In this document: positions 1 through 10,210 of the stretch, piece by piece
How the letters are laid out: each line of letters starts with the position of its first letter
Numbering within the stretch: position 1 is the first letter of the stretch
Assembly (NCBI GenBank): GCA_946811695.1
Contig: OX328124.1
Location: forward strand, 85,049,293-85,113,292
Reading direction: 5' to 3'
From: Gonocerus acuteangulatus
Taxonomy: Eukaryota; Arthropoda; Insecta; Hemiptera; Coreidae
Length of the DNA: 64,000 nt
Program-made: the position numbers and the translations under genes
The notes under the pieces: generated by a model
The model's input: only the letters and a program-made list of their open reading frames with translations
Told to the model about the DNA's origin: nothing
Databases searched by the model: none

Positions 1-89
1 CGAACTTGACCTTTCAAATTGGACGACAGATTTTTGTACCAAATTTCATCAAAATCGGACCATTCGTCTTCTATTTAGAGAGCGAACAG

Positions 90-183
<94 letters not shown>

Positions 184-325
184 AATTTGAACCACCGTTA
201 TTTTCGGTTTCTAGGGGTTCTGAAACGCAAAATTTTCTAGTCGGCACTTCCGGATTGTTTCATTGTATCAACCTTATAAGCGGGGTTCCTCCCTATGGGG
301 GAGGGAGGAACCGCGCTAAAATATT
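1..325 (+). mobile_element. Family Y element, 3' end (truncated by window edge)
   Basis: The sequence matches the last part of the better Y copies at 9271-11687 and 22.6-23.0 kb. It has the pre-microsatellite block containing ATCAAAATCGGACCATT, a (TA)n tract at 94-181, then the conserved 3' block with CGGCACTTCCGGATTG and the terminal hairpin (GGTTCCTCCC / GGGAGGAACC), ending GCGCT plus an A-run. It is non-coding. The 5' part lies outside the window. Assignment to a Helentron-associated class is inference. Confidence 0.75.
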
Positions 326-747
326 TCGAGAACGGATTAACCTACAAACCTGGGGTTGGTCTCATTCAGCTCAGAAGAAAAAAAAATACACTAAGTTCCA
401 CTGGTTTTATATATTATAACTGTAGCTAATATAGTGTGAGAATCACAAACTAAATAATCGAAATCAGTGCTTTCAAAAATTGATTTTTTCCACTCTGGCA
501 CGATTGTGCGGCGCAGGTTAGCTATCCCGCTTAAATCTAGTATGAGATGTATCAAATCCCGTTTGCGACTGGTTGACTTTTTTTAGCGATGTTATCAAAC
601 AGGGAGTTGTCGAAATCCTATCTGACTGGAAAAGATCCCTGCTCTACCAACAAAACCTCGTTCAGTGTTTTTCAATCTTTTTTGGTCTTCCGCTCACTTT
701 AAATATTTTACAGGGCGAAAAGCTGTCAATGCGGGGTGCTCATAAAT

Positions 748-786
<39 letters not shown>

Positions 787-1364
787 TATATTTTACAGAA
801 AACCTTGAAATGTCCGGACACTGTTTTTGTAATTGATTATTATCGTATCCTGAAGTTTTGCCGAAAAGGTACTGAGTCTGGAAAAAACGTAGTGAATTAT
901 GTGGCATTCAAATATCGTGACTAGTAGAGCAGAAACTACTCATTACTAGTTACAATATATTAAAAAAATATTTTACATACATAAATTTCTTTACATTATC
1001 CACCCCTCCGATTTTACATAGCGTTCTCCGATATTATTTGAAGTTTCTATCGCCTCATTAAATAACATTAGGATTGCCAAGTTATATTTACTAATTAGTT
1101 GCTGTGATTTGGAAAGATTAGAGTGAAAGAAACCACCACTTTCGAAAATTCGTGCACGGTTTTTTCTGACTGTGGTGAGCTTAACACGATTCACTCTAAA
1201 TCCATTTTTGGAAGAAACTTTGTAACGCCATCGAAATGAAACATTGGTAAATAAAAAATAAATAAATCACTAATAAAATCTGAAGATATTTAGGTACCTA
1301 CCTATTTAAATAAAAATAAATCAATGCTGAATAAATAATATTTATAATACCGTAAATAATAATA

Positions 1365-1368
<4 letters not shown>
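326..1368. other. No gene recognised
   Basis: AT-rich sequence with stops in all frames. The only marked feature is an A-run at about 757-781 followed by a short TA tract. A 67-codon minus-strand open frame at 991-1194 has no recognisable domain and looks like chance. Confidence 0.6.

Positions 1369-1409
<41 letters not shown>
1369..1409. repeat. Poly(A) tract
   Basis: About 40 consecutive A on the plus strand next to a tRNA-like segment. On the minus strand it is a T-run just downstream of that segment, so it may be a simple repeat rather than a retroposon tail. Confidence 0.85.
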
Positions 1410-1411
<2 letters not shown>

Positions 1412-1424
1412 TGTATTCTAGAAT

Positions 1425-1510
1425 GCTTGAGCGTTGGTTCCGCTTTCGGGAATCGAACCAGAGGGTCCTGGGTAAAAACCAGGTAGCGTTGTCAGCATTC
1501 GCGGATTTCG
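1425..1510 (-). repeat. tRNA-like segment, possible tRNA-derived SINE or tRNA pseudogene
   Basis: On the minus strand there is a perfect RNA polymerase III B-box (GGTTCGATTCC) after a possible anticodon arm, CCTGG-TTTTTAC-CCAGG. Flanking pieces TCCGC and GCGGA could pair as a partial acceptor stem. The D-arm is poor and the T-stem has a mismatch, so I do not call a functional tRNA. It could be the head of a tRNA-derived SINE or a decayed tRNA. The T-run downstream could serve as a pol III terminator. Confidence 0.35.
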
Positions 1511-2057
1511 TCATTATGCCAGTGTTAGTAACGTGCATATAAAGAGCGTTGAAACGTTCTAATAGTAAGTACAAGTAGCAAGGGAAATGAGATTAAAAAA
1601 ATTACTTATCGAAGTACTTAAGGAATATGATTAATGTTGGCACGTTGACATTTTGCTGCGAAAATATGTTATTGGAACGTTAGGAAAGGGTGAATTATAG
1701 AGGAACGGGTTTCTTAATATCCGCTTGGGTAGGATGGCGTATCCTTAATATTCTAGCTTGGAAAAATAGCTTTTCTTGGAAAACTAGTATTCTTATTTCT
1801 TTGCAATTTCCACTACATAAATCAAAGACATTTCCTCTTAGGAAGGAAAAAACGTATCGATATCATTAATTCAAAACATAATAATAAATTGCATAAATCT
1901 TATAAATTGCATCTCACTAATTTGTCATCAATCCTATACAAAAATTAATATAACCCATACTAATCTTTAATTGACATTCGCGCGCAATGACAAAGGTGAC
2001 TTTCTCTGTATGTTAAATGGATTATGTTATTGTTAATAAAATTTGTTTATTTCCCCG

Positions 2058-2059
<2 letters not shown>
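1511..2059. other. No gene recognised
   Basis: AT-rich unique-looking sequence with no ORF, TIR or repeat that I can tie to another place in the window. Confidence 0.55.

Positions 2060-2112
<53 letters not shown>
2060..2112. repeat. (TA)n microsatellite
   Basis: An uninterrupted AT dinucleotide run of about 53 bp. It sits beside the truncated end of the hAT-like repeat that follows. Confidence 0.95.
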
Positions 2113-2116
<4 letters not shown>

Positions 2117-2194
2117 TTATACAAAGTACTGTAGCATGTATCTACATATATGTACATGTAAACGCACATAAAAATGGTTAAAACTTTTAACTTT

Positions 2195-2534
2195 TAACTT
2201 AGAAATAATAAGATAATGCAGAAGAAGTTTTTCCACGATGAAAAACATTATTTTCTGCGAAGGTCTATGACAGTTGATACTTTGAAAAAGCATCTTGTTG
2301 TTGCTTGTAACAAGGGAAAGTAAGAGTAAGTACACTAATTCTGTGATAAATTGATAATAAAGAAATGAATGAGTTTTTAAATACATATTTTCATTAATAA
2401 TGAGTGACATTCCTCTTTGCCTTCACTCCTAATAAATGCCTATTTTAATTACAGTACTGCCTATTTTCAGTATTTTAAGTGCCTCTTTGCCTGCCTATTT
2501 TAACCAAAAATAAATGCCTATCTTCCGGGCTCTA
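2195..2534 (+). mobile_element. hAT-like non-autonomous element (family Z), 5'-truncated copy
   Basis: This stretch is near-identical to 53025-53356, the right half of a better preserved element. It shares the segment around TAATAAATGCCTATTTTAAT and the terminal TCTTCCGGGCTCTA. The right terminal inverted repeat is present, but no left TIR is seen and the left side runs into sequence near a (TA)n tract. Minus-strand open frames in both copies are parallel translations of the same repeat and not evidence of a gene. GTAATAAG follows the end, as it does at the other copy. Confidence 0.7.
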
Positions 2535-2833
2535 GTAATAAGTGTCGAAAAACTGTATTTCTGAAATTAATAAATACATTGAGCAAAATAACGTTGCATA
2601 CATATTTCCGGCATTTGCCTTATAAATAAATGTAATAAAAAAATGCTTAGATGATAGGGAATGACACTAATAACGTTTCGATGACAATGAATAAGTGGAC
2701 CTATTTATGGCCATTAAAACGCTGCCGAGGCGTCTCTTCATCCTCTGAAGCTTCCCGAAACGTTAAAAATATAGGTTATTCCGAAATTTTGACATTTTAT
2801 CTTAGCCGAATTCCATCTATTCCCTAAATTTAT
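2535..2833. other. No gene recognised
   Basis: Short AT-rich stretch. It contains a piece around 2690-2775 with two CGAAACGTTA-like motifs in opposite orientation, possibly an old transposon end, but too little for a call. Confidence 0.5.
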
Positions 2834-2843
2834 AAAATCTTAT

Positions 2844-2845
<2 letters not shown>

Positions 2846-2880
<35 letters not shown>

Positions 2881-3046
2881 GCGCATCTACAACTTGGCCA
2901 TTAGCGCCGGGCTATCTATAGGTTGCCACCCTTTTATAATGCCAACACGTGGTCGGTCACCCATTCAGGTACTGACCACGCCCGACATTGCTTAACTTCG
3001 GTGATCTACGGGAACCGGTGTATTCAACATGGCTATGGCCGTTGGC
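2846..3046 (-). mobile_element. 5S-rRNA-derived SINE (SINE3 type)
   Basis: On the minus strand the element opens with a diverged 5S rRNA sequence (3046 to about 2941). It includes the internal-promoter segment AAGTTAAGCAATGTCGGGC (plus 2980-2998) and the C-box region around GGGTGACCGACCACG. A short body follows, with a tail domain GGCGCTAATGGCC...AGATGCGCAGT, then a 32-base A tail read as T at 2846-2877. A perfect 12-bp target-site duplication, AAAATCTTATAG, flanks it at 2834-2845 and 3047-3058. 5S-headed SINEs transcribed by RNA polymerase III and mobilised by LINE machinery are known in animals. The exact family is unknown to me. The short tail domain recurs at 10180-10210. Confidence 0.9.
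2941..3046 (-). rRNA. 5S rRNA-like head of the SINE (not a functional 5S gene)
   Basis: About 106 nt align by eye with animal 5S rRNA: a GCCAAC-type start, the GATCACCGAAGTTAAGCA region, GTCGGGC, GTCAGTACC and GGGTGACC. It is shorter than the usual ~120 nt, carries substitutions and continues directly into a SINE body. It is therefore the promoter-bearing module of the retroposon and not a ribosomal gene. Confidence 0.8.
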
Positions 3047-3058
3047 AAAATCTTATAG

Positions 3059-4630
3059 TAACGCAATTTCTTTTCCCCTTAGAAACAACACTCTTTATTA
3101 CACATTTTCACACAAATGAATGTTTATTGACATTGATACTGAGTGATTTCCAATTTGTCTCCCCTATAAATCTTCACCCCGAACTGTCGTTTAGAAAACC
3201 GATCCTCCTCCCTCTATTTTCTAAACATAGGCTATATATAAATCCTTCATTGCAGAAATTTTATGAACGAACTAACAGACTTGAAATTTAAAATATTTAT
3301 CATAATTTCGCACAAAAAGTTTAATATTGCGGGATTTTGGGAAATTATCAAAGATCACTCTTAGAGATACTTTTTATTTTATCAATGTGGGCTCTGCTCG
3401 TGGCAGGGTGGAAAGCGAATCCAATTCCTAACCAAGATGATAGAGCTTTGAGCCTCGTTTGTTGGAGGTTGAGTTAATTTATCTAAGGACTCACTGAAAT
3501 AATTCCATGCTCTACCATAGATACAAGAAATAAATGCAAATGACATATGTGCAATAAAAAAGCTTATGTGTTATAAAAATGGTTTGCTAATTTCGACTAT
3601 ATTAAAACATAATTGGTTGCCACCCGTCAGGTTGGCAATCAGGTTGGATTAAAGAACTCAACCTGCTGCTGGTGGAAACTAAACATTCATTATAAACCTT
3701 GAAATTAACCACTAGACCATAGAAGTAGTAAAACATGAAAATATTCAAAAAGATATTTTTAGAACATTGTAAGATGTTTTAATGCTAAGTAACAAGTAAA
3801 GAAAAATGTGAAATGAACCTTTTAGAAACGTTTTTAGCTCAACTTACAAATTGTATTATAAGAAGGTTAAACATAAATCACGACAGAGTTTAAGAGTTTA
3901 AGACCCTTGTTCACGGAACTTCATAATGTCGGAACTTTTAAGACGAAGGCTGAAAACTGGGCTGTTTCCAAATCTTGATTTATTGCTAGTTGGAAATAAT
4001 TGGAAGTTCATATCGGTGCATACATCACTTACATTTTGGATTGCATCAATAAATCTCGAAAAGTAATTTATTGCATCATTATAGAAGGCAATGACTCGCT
4101 TAAATCTCAATCGATGATGGTTTTCTGATTTAAAACCAATACTTTAACCTGAATGTCAGACCCTTTTGTTTGATATAAAACTACTCCTTCGCAAATAATT
4201 CAATTTTGACTTTGAGTTTTACACTTCGAGTTTTAATATTATTTGCCTCTGAATAAAATTCATTGTTGAATACGAATAACTGATATTGGCATTCGTATAA
4301 TTAAAAAGTTATTTTTTTAATTTAAGAATTTGGTTTTATTAGTACAATGGTCTGTCCTGCAGGAACTGTATTCTACACAATATTCATTTGTTTGTTTCCA
4401 ATTTCACATGTTTGACGATAGGTACCAGAATTTATTCTTGCTGTTCTTTAGTTGAATATCAAAAAAGATAATTAGAGAAGAGATAATTCACTGTTGAGAT
4501 TGGCAGATTTATAGCTAAAATGAGTTTTATTTTAAATATGACAGAATCCCGTTCATCTTCACCTTCTCAATTTAAACGAACAATTTTCACTTATCAATGA
4601 TCAAAAATGAAATGGGCAAAAAAAACAAAA
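3059..4630. other. No gene recognised
   Basis: AT-rich with short frames only. A 70-codon minus-strand frame at 3898-4110 has no recognised domain. No TIRs or long repeats found. Confidence 0.5.
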
Positions 4631-5566
4631 GTCCGACTCGCAGGAACTGCACCATCTTAGCGCGGTTCCGTTCTTATCCCTAGTCTCATTTGGAATGATT
4701 AAAATAGAAACAGTTATTATTTTGGTTCCACACTTCTTGAAAGGTCTTGATTTATGATCTTACCTGGATGGGTCGGCCAACCCCAGAAAGGGCCCCACTA
4801 GGCAGTTGAAAAGCTATATCTTGGAAATCCATATTTCTAAAATTAAATTGTGTTTCTTATTTTACTTAACCTGTTCTATTTTCAAAAACATTATCCAACT
4901 ATAAGCAATTAAAAAATAACAAGGAATAAAAGCAGACAAAAAGAACAGTTCGAATAAGCGAAATCAATTACTTTAAAGTTTTATGCACTTATTTCTCCGA
5001 TTGACATCGCCTAATGGAAACTTCCTCCAGAGGAGACCCTTTTTTGTAGAGCATTCAGTAAGCTTTCGAATAGTAACTTTCTGTTTACCAAGATGCTCAA
5101 ACGTTTTCGAGATATTAAAGAAAGTATACAAAGTTACCAAAACTTTTCATGTCTGTTAATAAAATATTTTAATCTAACCCTTCCTTAACTCCAAACGTAA
5201 CCAAAATTTCCACATATTAGTTTTGAAGAAATTTGAAAATGCAGAAAATGTTTCAACCAAATCCCATGATTCTAAGTATCCAAACCAAGAACTGTATTAA
5301 ACAACCTATTTTTCCAATTTTCTCGAAAACGATAAAAGCTATCGCCTTAAAAATGGTTTCATTCGTTTTCCTAGCCCAAGAAGCCTATAAAACGAGTACT
5401 TGCAAGCATATAAAGTAAGCGGAACGATTTTTTTCGCGTGAAAACGCTCCAAAAACCTTGTTTTGGTGGGCGGATCCTGCTGGTTAACGAACGAAAATTA
5501 GACGAAAGATTTTTGTACGAAATTTCATCAAAATCGAACCATTTTTGAGCTGTCCGGGGCGCGAAC

Positions 5567-5621
<55 letters not shown>

Positions 5622-5735
5622 AACACAAATTTGAACCACCGTTATTTTCGTTCTCAAAATTTTCTAGTCGGCACTTCCGGATTGCGTCATGAGATAAGCG
5701 GGGTTCCTCCCTATGGGGGAGGGAGGAACCGCGCT
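4631..5735 (+). mobile_element. Family Y element, short complete copy
   Basis: It starts GTCCGACTCGCAGGAACTGC after an A-rich flank and ends with the 3' hairpin and GCGCT followed by AAAAA. In order it has the 5' end with subterminal TTAGCGCGGTTCC, one copy of the ~350-bp internal unit (marker CTTTTTTGTAGAGCATT near 5039), a pre-microsatellite block, (TA)n at about 5571-5618, and the 3' block with hairpin. No protein is encoded; the open frames reflect the repeat. At 1.1 kb it is the shortest copy with both ends, against 2.4-3.3 kb for others. The difference is mainly the number of internal units. Confidence 0.85.
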
Positions 5736-5845
5736 AAAAACCGTGAAAAATGAGTAATAATATGTATAAGAATCGAGAAACAAACAAAAACTTGACAAAA
5801 ATGAAATTAAATAACAGTAAAAAAACGAGTAAGAAAAAATTGCGA

Positions 5846-5965
5846 GTGTATATTTCTACATGCATATTTATGTATATTTCTACATGCATATTTATGTATA
5901 TTTCTACATGCATATTTATGTATATTTCTACATGCATATTTATGTATATTTCTACATACGTACGT
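5846..5965. repeat. 24-bp tandem minisatellite, about 4.6 units
   Basis: The unit TATATTTCTACATGCATATT plus TATG repeats with almost no divergence. It produces an artificial repeating octapeptide in open frames on both strands, so those frames should not be read as genes. Confidence 0.92.
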
Positions 5966-6619
5966 AAATAATAAAATGGAAGAAAAAAAGGAGTCTTTAT
6001 AATATCACATATTTAATTATATTTTTTTAGTGTCATGAAATACTTGATTATTTTGTCAATGTATAGACTATTTTCAATCAGTATGTCGAAAAGAATATCC
6101 TGGTATCTGTGAGTATATTTCTATTTATCACGGTTTTTATTTTATTCCGCCCAAAATAAACATAATTATACACCTTTTATATTTGTTTCAACATCTAACT
6201 CAATTTTTAAAATATTAACGATTATAAATACACAATTAATTTTAATTTAGCCCTGTATTTGCTGCTCATTATTTTTGAATGTTATACAGGATTTTTAATT
6301 TCAACAAAACAAACTTTACATCCACGAAGGCCACATGCATAATTTGATCTGAGGGGGTGGGCTCAGATCAACCCCTATCACGAATTGGCTATTTTTTCCG
6401 GTTTGCGCTGTTGATGAGCTAGTTTACTGTAATATAACTGAAATAATCCAATCGTTTCTTATAAATTTGTTGAAAATGGTGTTTAATTCCGAAAGCAGGA
6501 AACATCTGGACGCCATAGTGATTACAGATATAAATGTATATTTTAACGTAGTTAATTTTTGGTACCTAGTAAGTCGAATCCAAGAAGATTTGAAGGAACG
6601 TTTCAACAATTCATTCTTG
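5966..6619. other. No gene recognised
   Basis: AT-rich sequence. Overlapping short frames on both strands at 6424-6664 have no recognisable domain. The palindromic MITE that follows is inserted at the end of this stretch. Confidence 0.5.
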
Positions 6620-6627
6620 AGTCCAAG

Positions 6628-6947
6628 CAGAGTTGGGCAAACGTTAGCGCGCGCTAAAAGCTGATACCTCTCCGCTAATTTAGCGAAACTGTAGAAAGCC
6701 AGCGCTAATAATTAGCGGTTAGCGGCGGCAGTGCGCTAACCGCTAATCTATTTATGAAATATCGTAATTGCTAATAGCTTAAGCTATAGTTACAACATTT
6801 TTTACAGTTACAAAATGTTGTAACTATAGCTTAAGCTATTAGCAATTACAATATTTCATAAATAGATTAGCGCTAGCTTTCTACAGTTTCGCTAAATTAG
6901 CGGAGAGGTATCAGCTTTTAGCGTGCGCTAATGTTTGCCCAACTCTG
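6628..6947. mobile_element. hAT-type palindromic (fold-back) MITE
   Basis: The ends are CAGAGTTGGGCAAACGTTAG and its inverse. Most of the 320 bp is one inverted repeat, with a left arm to about 6795 and a right arm from about 6815. The left arm carries an extra segment rich in GCGCTAA and TTAGCGG. A perfect 8-bp target-site duplication, AGTCCAAG, lies at 6620-6627 and 6948-6955. An 8-bp duplication and a CAGNG start are hAT hallmarks. It is non-autonomous, with no coding capacity. Confidence 0.9.
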
Positions 6948-6955
6948 AGTCCAAG

Positions 6956-7275
6956 TTACTTGAAAAACATTAGTAAGTAAAGAAACTCTTTTGAACCAAG
7001 TGTTTTGAAGCTACACCAGAATCGGTTCCAAAACATGCTTTCAGTAGTTTTATAAATCGTGACGCTTACGTTTTCGATTGCATAGGCTTTTAATACGATA
7101 TCTGTTACCATTTGCGGGAAAAGTTACTTCTTTTCCAAATTAATTTTCAGTTTGCGTATTGTGAAACTATTGACTCCGAGGGGATTTTCGATGGGGCGGT
7201 TGGAAAAAGAGAAGTTCGAAAGTAATTGTTTTTTTTTGTTTTTTTAACGTGCTTTTTTCCCTGTGTACTTAACTT

Positions 7276-7308
<33 letters not shown>

Positions 7309-7744
7309 TTTGAATCGCATTTAACAGTAAAATAAGTATTTTACAAAGAGAAGGTACGAATATGGCATCTAAGATCTTGCTTCAATTTGAGATTTTATTT
7401 TAAATGTATCGATGATCTTCTACTATGTATTCATGAAAATGACGTGTACAAATTGTTCGACGTTTTTAACAGAAACTGCATCTAGGATTACCGCAAGAAA
7501 TAGAACTGATAATTGTCTATCATTGGTCATCATCATAAGATCTTAGGAAAATAAATTAAAGTTTAACTGGTAGCAAATGAACATTTTTTCCGGTCGCATG
7601 ATAAACTTTTATTCTTGCCAACCTTTAAAATTTTAAAATAATCTTTTATATAATCCCCCTTGCCTCTTTACAAAATACTTCACCTCAGTATTTTAATGGA
7701 ATATATGTTTCAAATAATTACACTAACGGAATCATAAATAAGAA
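6956..7744. other. No gene recognised
   Basis: AT-rich with a T-run at about 7288-7311. No coherent ORF or repeat boundary seen. Confidence 0.5.
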
Positions 7745-8099
7745 GTCCGTCTCGCAGGAGCTGCATAACTAAGCACTTTCCTCAGAATTTGGGTTGTGTA
7801 GACTGGATTCCAGAACAATTTGCTTAAAATACCCTACATAAATAAAATAAAAACATGAATAGTTCTCTGAATAGTTAATTTTGTAATGAGTAACTGTTCA
7901 ATTATTAATTTGCTTCCAGAGTTAAGTTTACACATGGTACCTACTACACTACTTAATAAATACAAAAAACTTCATATTTTCGTCTTTTGATCTGACGCAG
8001 GAACAGGATACTGTCCCTCTAGTGGGAGCTAGCGCTCCTTGAAGCGGCCTTTCTAACCTACGTCTGGCGGGCTATTCTATTAAAATATATTACAAAGTA

Positions 8100-8565
8100 A
8101 ACCCCCCTTTCAGATTGACCGATTTAGCTCATTTTTACAACACTTCTTTCCCATGAGTTACCCACGACGTATGCCGCATTTCGTTACAATACAGCAGAAA
8201 TTACGACCGGTATGAGTATATTAGTAATTTGGGTCGAAGTAACCCCCCCCCTCCTAATGAACCGATTTAGTTTATTTTTACAACACATTTGTACCTGTAG
8301 ATTACCACTACAAATACCGAGTTTCGTCGAAATATACCAAAAATCACGGCTGGTAGTGGCGAATTGGTATTGTGGGTCCGAAGTAAACCCCCCTTCTAAT
8401 GAACAGATTTAGTTTATTTTTACATCTCATTTTTCTCTCTAGATTACCACTAAGAATACCAAGTTTCGTTGAAATATAACAAATATTACGGCTGGCATGG
8501 TCAAATTAGTGTTTTGGGTTCGGGGTAAACCCCCCCTTCCGGTGGACCGATTTTGGTGGTTAACG
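8100..8565 (+). repeat. ~145-bp minisatellite inside element X, four units
   Basis: The marker ACCGATTTAG and variants recur near 8118, 8258, 8402 and 8547. Each is preceded by a C-rich run (AACCCCCC) and followed by a TTTCGT(T/C)GAAATATA-like block. The same array is found inverted in X' at 15.8-16.3 kb with a period near 150 bp. Confidence 0.85.
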
Positions 8566-8772
8566 AACTCGTTCAACCGTTTGCTAATTGAATGCTATAT
8601 ACGAGGTAAGGTCCATAAGTTTCCGGCCTGTCCTGCTTCCCCTCCTTCAAACGTGCCGGGACCTGCACGCCTATGCAGGCCCATGCCTGCTCACTTCATA
8701 CCCATCGCCCTCACTTCCTCAGTCTTGTCAGTCAGTGTCCAGCCTTGAAGGAAACTCCCCATTTTTACAATG

Positions 8773-9270
8773 TTCAAACTCGAGTAATTAAATTCATTTG
8801 TAAAGAGGGTCTTACTCCTGCGTAAATTAAAGAGCGCTTGGATTGTGTATACGGGCAGTCCTCCCCCTCGTATTCCACAGTGAAAGAATGGGCAAAATTA
8901 TTTAAGTTAGGGAGAGAATGTATAGAAGATGACCCATGTCCTGGTCGCGCATTGGAAGCTGTCACTTCTGAAACAATCCAACTTGTAGAATCTGAATTGC
9001 TGTCTGACCGGCGACTAAAAACCAAGCGAGGTTAGGGCTTTCAAAACCAAGTGTTTTGAGGATCATCAAAGAACACTTGCATATGAACAAGGTTAGTGCA
9101 AGATGGGTTCCAAAAATTCTTTCAGCTGCTGAAATTTTCGGACTCAATTGTAACTGGGGATGAGACAATGGTTCTATATTATGACCCACTGAGCAAAAGA
9201 GAGTCCATGGAATGGAGAAGACCAGGAGAAGCGCCTCCTTTAAAGGCAAAAGACACGCAGTCAACAAAAA
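8773..9270 (+). pseudogene. Mariner transposase pseudogene, N-terminal part
   Basis: This encodes the DNA-binding N-terminal half and the start of the catalytic domain of a Tc1/mariner-superfamily transposase, which normally cuts and pastes the element via its TIRs. Recognisable pieces are KEGLTPA, YSTVKEWAKLFKLGRE, IEDDPCPGRALE, and later VTGDETMVLYYD with the first catalytic Asp and MEWRRPGEAPP. A stop follows the PA of the first block, the start codon is not in frame, and a frameshift breaks the section near 9035. The frame ends at the A-run where element Y has inserted. It cannot make a working enzyme. Confidence 0.88.
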
Positions 9271-9559
9271 GTCCGACTCGCAGGAACTGCAGCATCTTAG
9301 CGCGGTTCCGTTCATGTCCCTAGTGCCATTTGATAAGCTTAGAAAAGAAATAAACCTATTTTTTTTTATATATCTCGTGAAAATTGTCAAAATCCTCTCG
9401 AATATCTCGAATAAAAGTGATATTAAGGCGTCAGGGACACCGACAGTAACTAACTTTTACACAGATGCGGAAATTACACAATCCGGCTCTCATTCTAAAG
9501 CAAAGCTCTATAAATCAATACAAAATATGCCTAATAAAGCCTTTCTAGAGGGTACAGAA

Positions 9560-9826
9560 GCATGGGCATATATGAGGGGGGGGCTGAGGGGGCTGCAGCC
9601 CCGTCCCGAAATTTTGAATTAATGATGAAAACTTCTCGTAAAACCCTTAAAAATAAATTAAATAAGATCACTTAGTTCATAAAACATATTTTATTTTACG
9701 TGTAATAGCGTTTTAGTTGCCTAAAACTAAATATTTAGCTCTCCAAGCTCTAAATATTTAGTATTCCATACCCTGGAAATGGTCTCAGCCCCCCCCCCCC
9801 CGAAATTGTTTTTATATACGTCCATG
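9560..9826 (+). mobile_element. hAT-like MITE (family P) nested in Y
   Basis: The ends are GCATGGGCATATA and TATATACGTCCATG. The flanks TACAGAA at 9553-9559 and 9827-9833 form a 7-8 bp target duplication. It has C-rich runs near both ends and no coding capacity. The same MITE lies at the same site in the Y copy at 23161-26093 and alone at 56057-56269. Confidence 0.82.
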
Positions 9827-10116
9827 TACAGAACCTTTTTTGTAGAGCATTTAGTAAGCCTTCGAATGGTAATCTTCCGCTTCACAAGATTGTCAACGGT
9901 TTTCGAGATACTAACGAAAGTATACAAAGTTACCAAAACTTTTTTTGTCTGTTAATAAAATATTTTATTCTAACTCTTCCTTTACCCTAAACGTAACAAA
10001 AATTTCAACATATTAGTGTTGATGAAATTCGAACAAGCAGAAAATGTTTCAACTGTATCCCATAATTCTAATCCCAAAATTCCGCAAAAATAAAATATTC
10101 TAATTATACGTATCCT

Positions 10117-10118
<2 letters not shown>

Positions 10119-10181
<63 letters not shown>

Positions 10182-10210
10182 GGCGCATCTACTTCTAGGT
10201 CATCAGCGCC
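10119..10210 (-). mobile_element. Severely 5'-truncated SINE (31-bp tail plus poly(A))
   Basis: On the minus strand there is a 31-bp SINE 3' domain (GGCGCTGATGACC...AGATGCGCCGT), then a 61-base A tail read as T at 10119-10179. The 10-bp target duplication CGTATCCTGT lies at 10109-10118 and 10211-10220. The interrupted Y sequence is continuous in other Y copies, for example near 21797 and 24460. The tail resembles that of the 5S SINE at 2846-3046. Confidence 0.88.

Noticed and set aside
1425..1510. tRNA-Lys(TTT) gene
   Set aside because: The anticodon arm is plausible but D-arm and acceptor stem are poor and it does not resemble known insect tRNA-Lys.
2941..3046. A functional 5S rRNA gene
   Set aside because: Short, diverged, continuous with a SINE body and A tail, and flanked by a target duplication.
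5734..5971. Repeating ISTCIFMY or MHVEIYIN frames as a repeat protein
   Set aside because: A 24-bp minisatellite gives open frames on both strands. There is no start context or conserved domain.
8100..8565. CRISPR-like array
   Set aside because: Whole ~145-bp units repeat without short repeats and unique spacers, inside a eukaryotic mobile element.
9982..10188. Open frame with a poly-Lys stretch
   Set aside because: It is the A tail of the truncated SINE read as codons.
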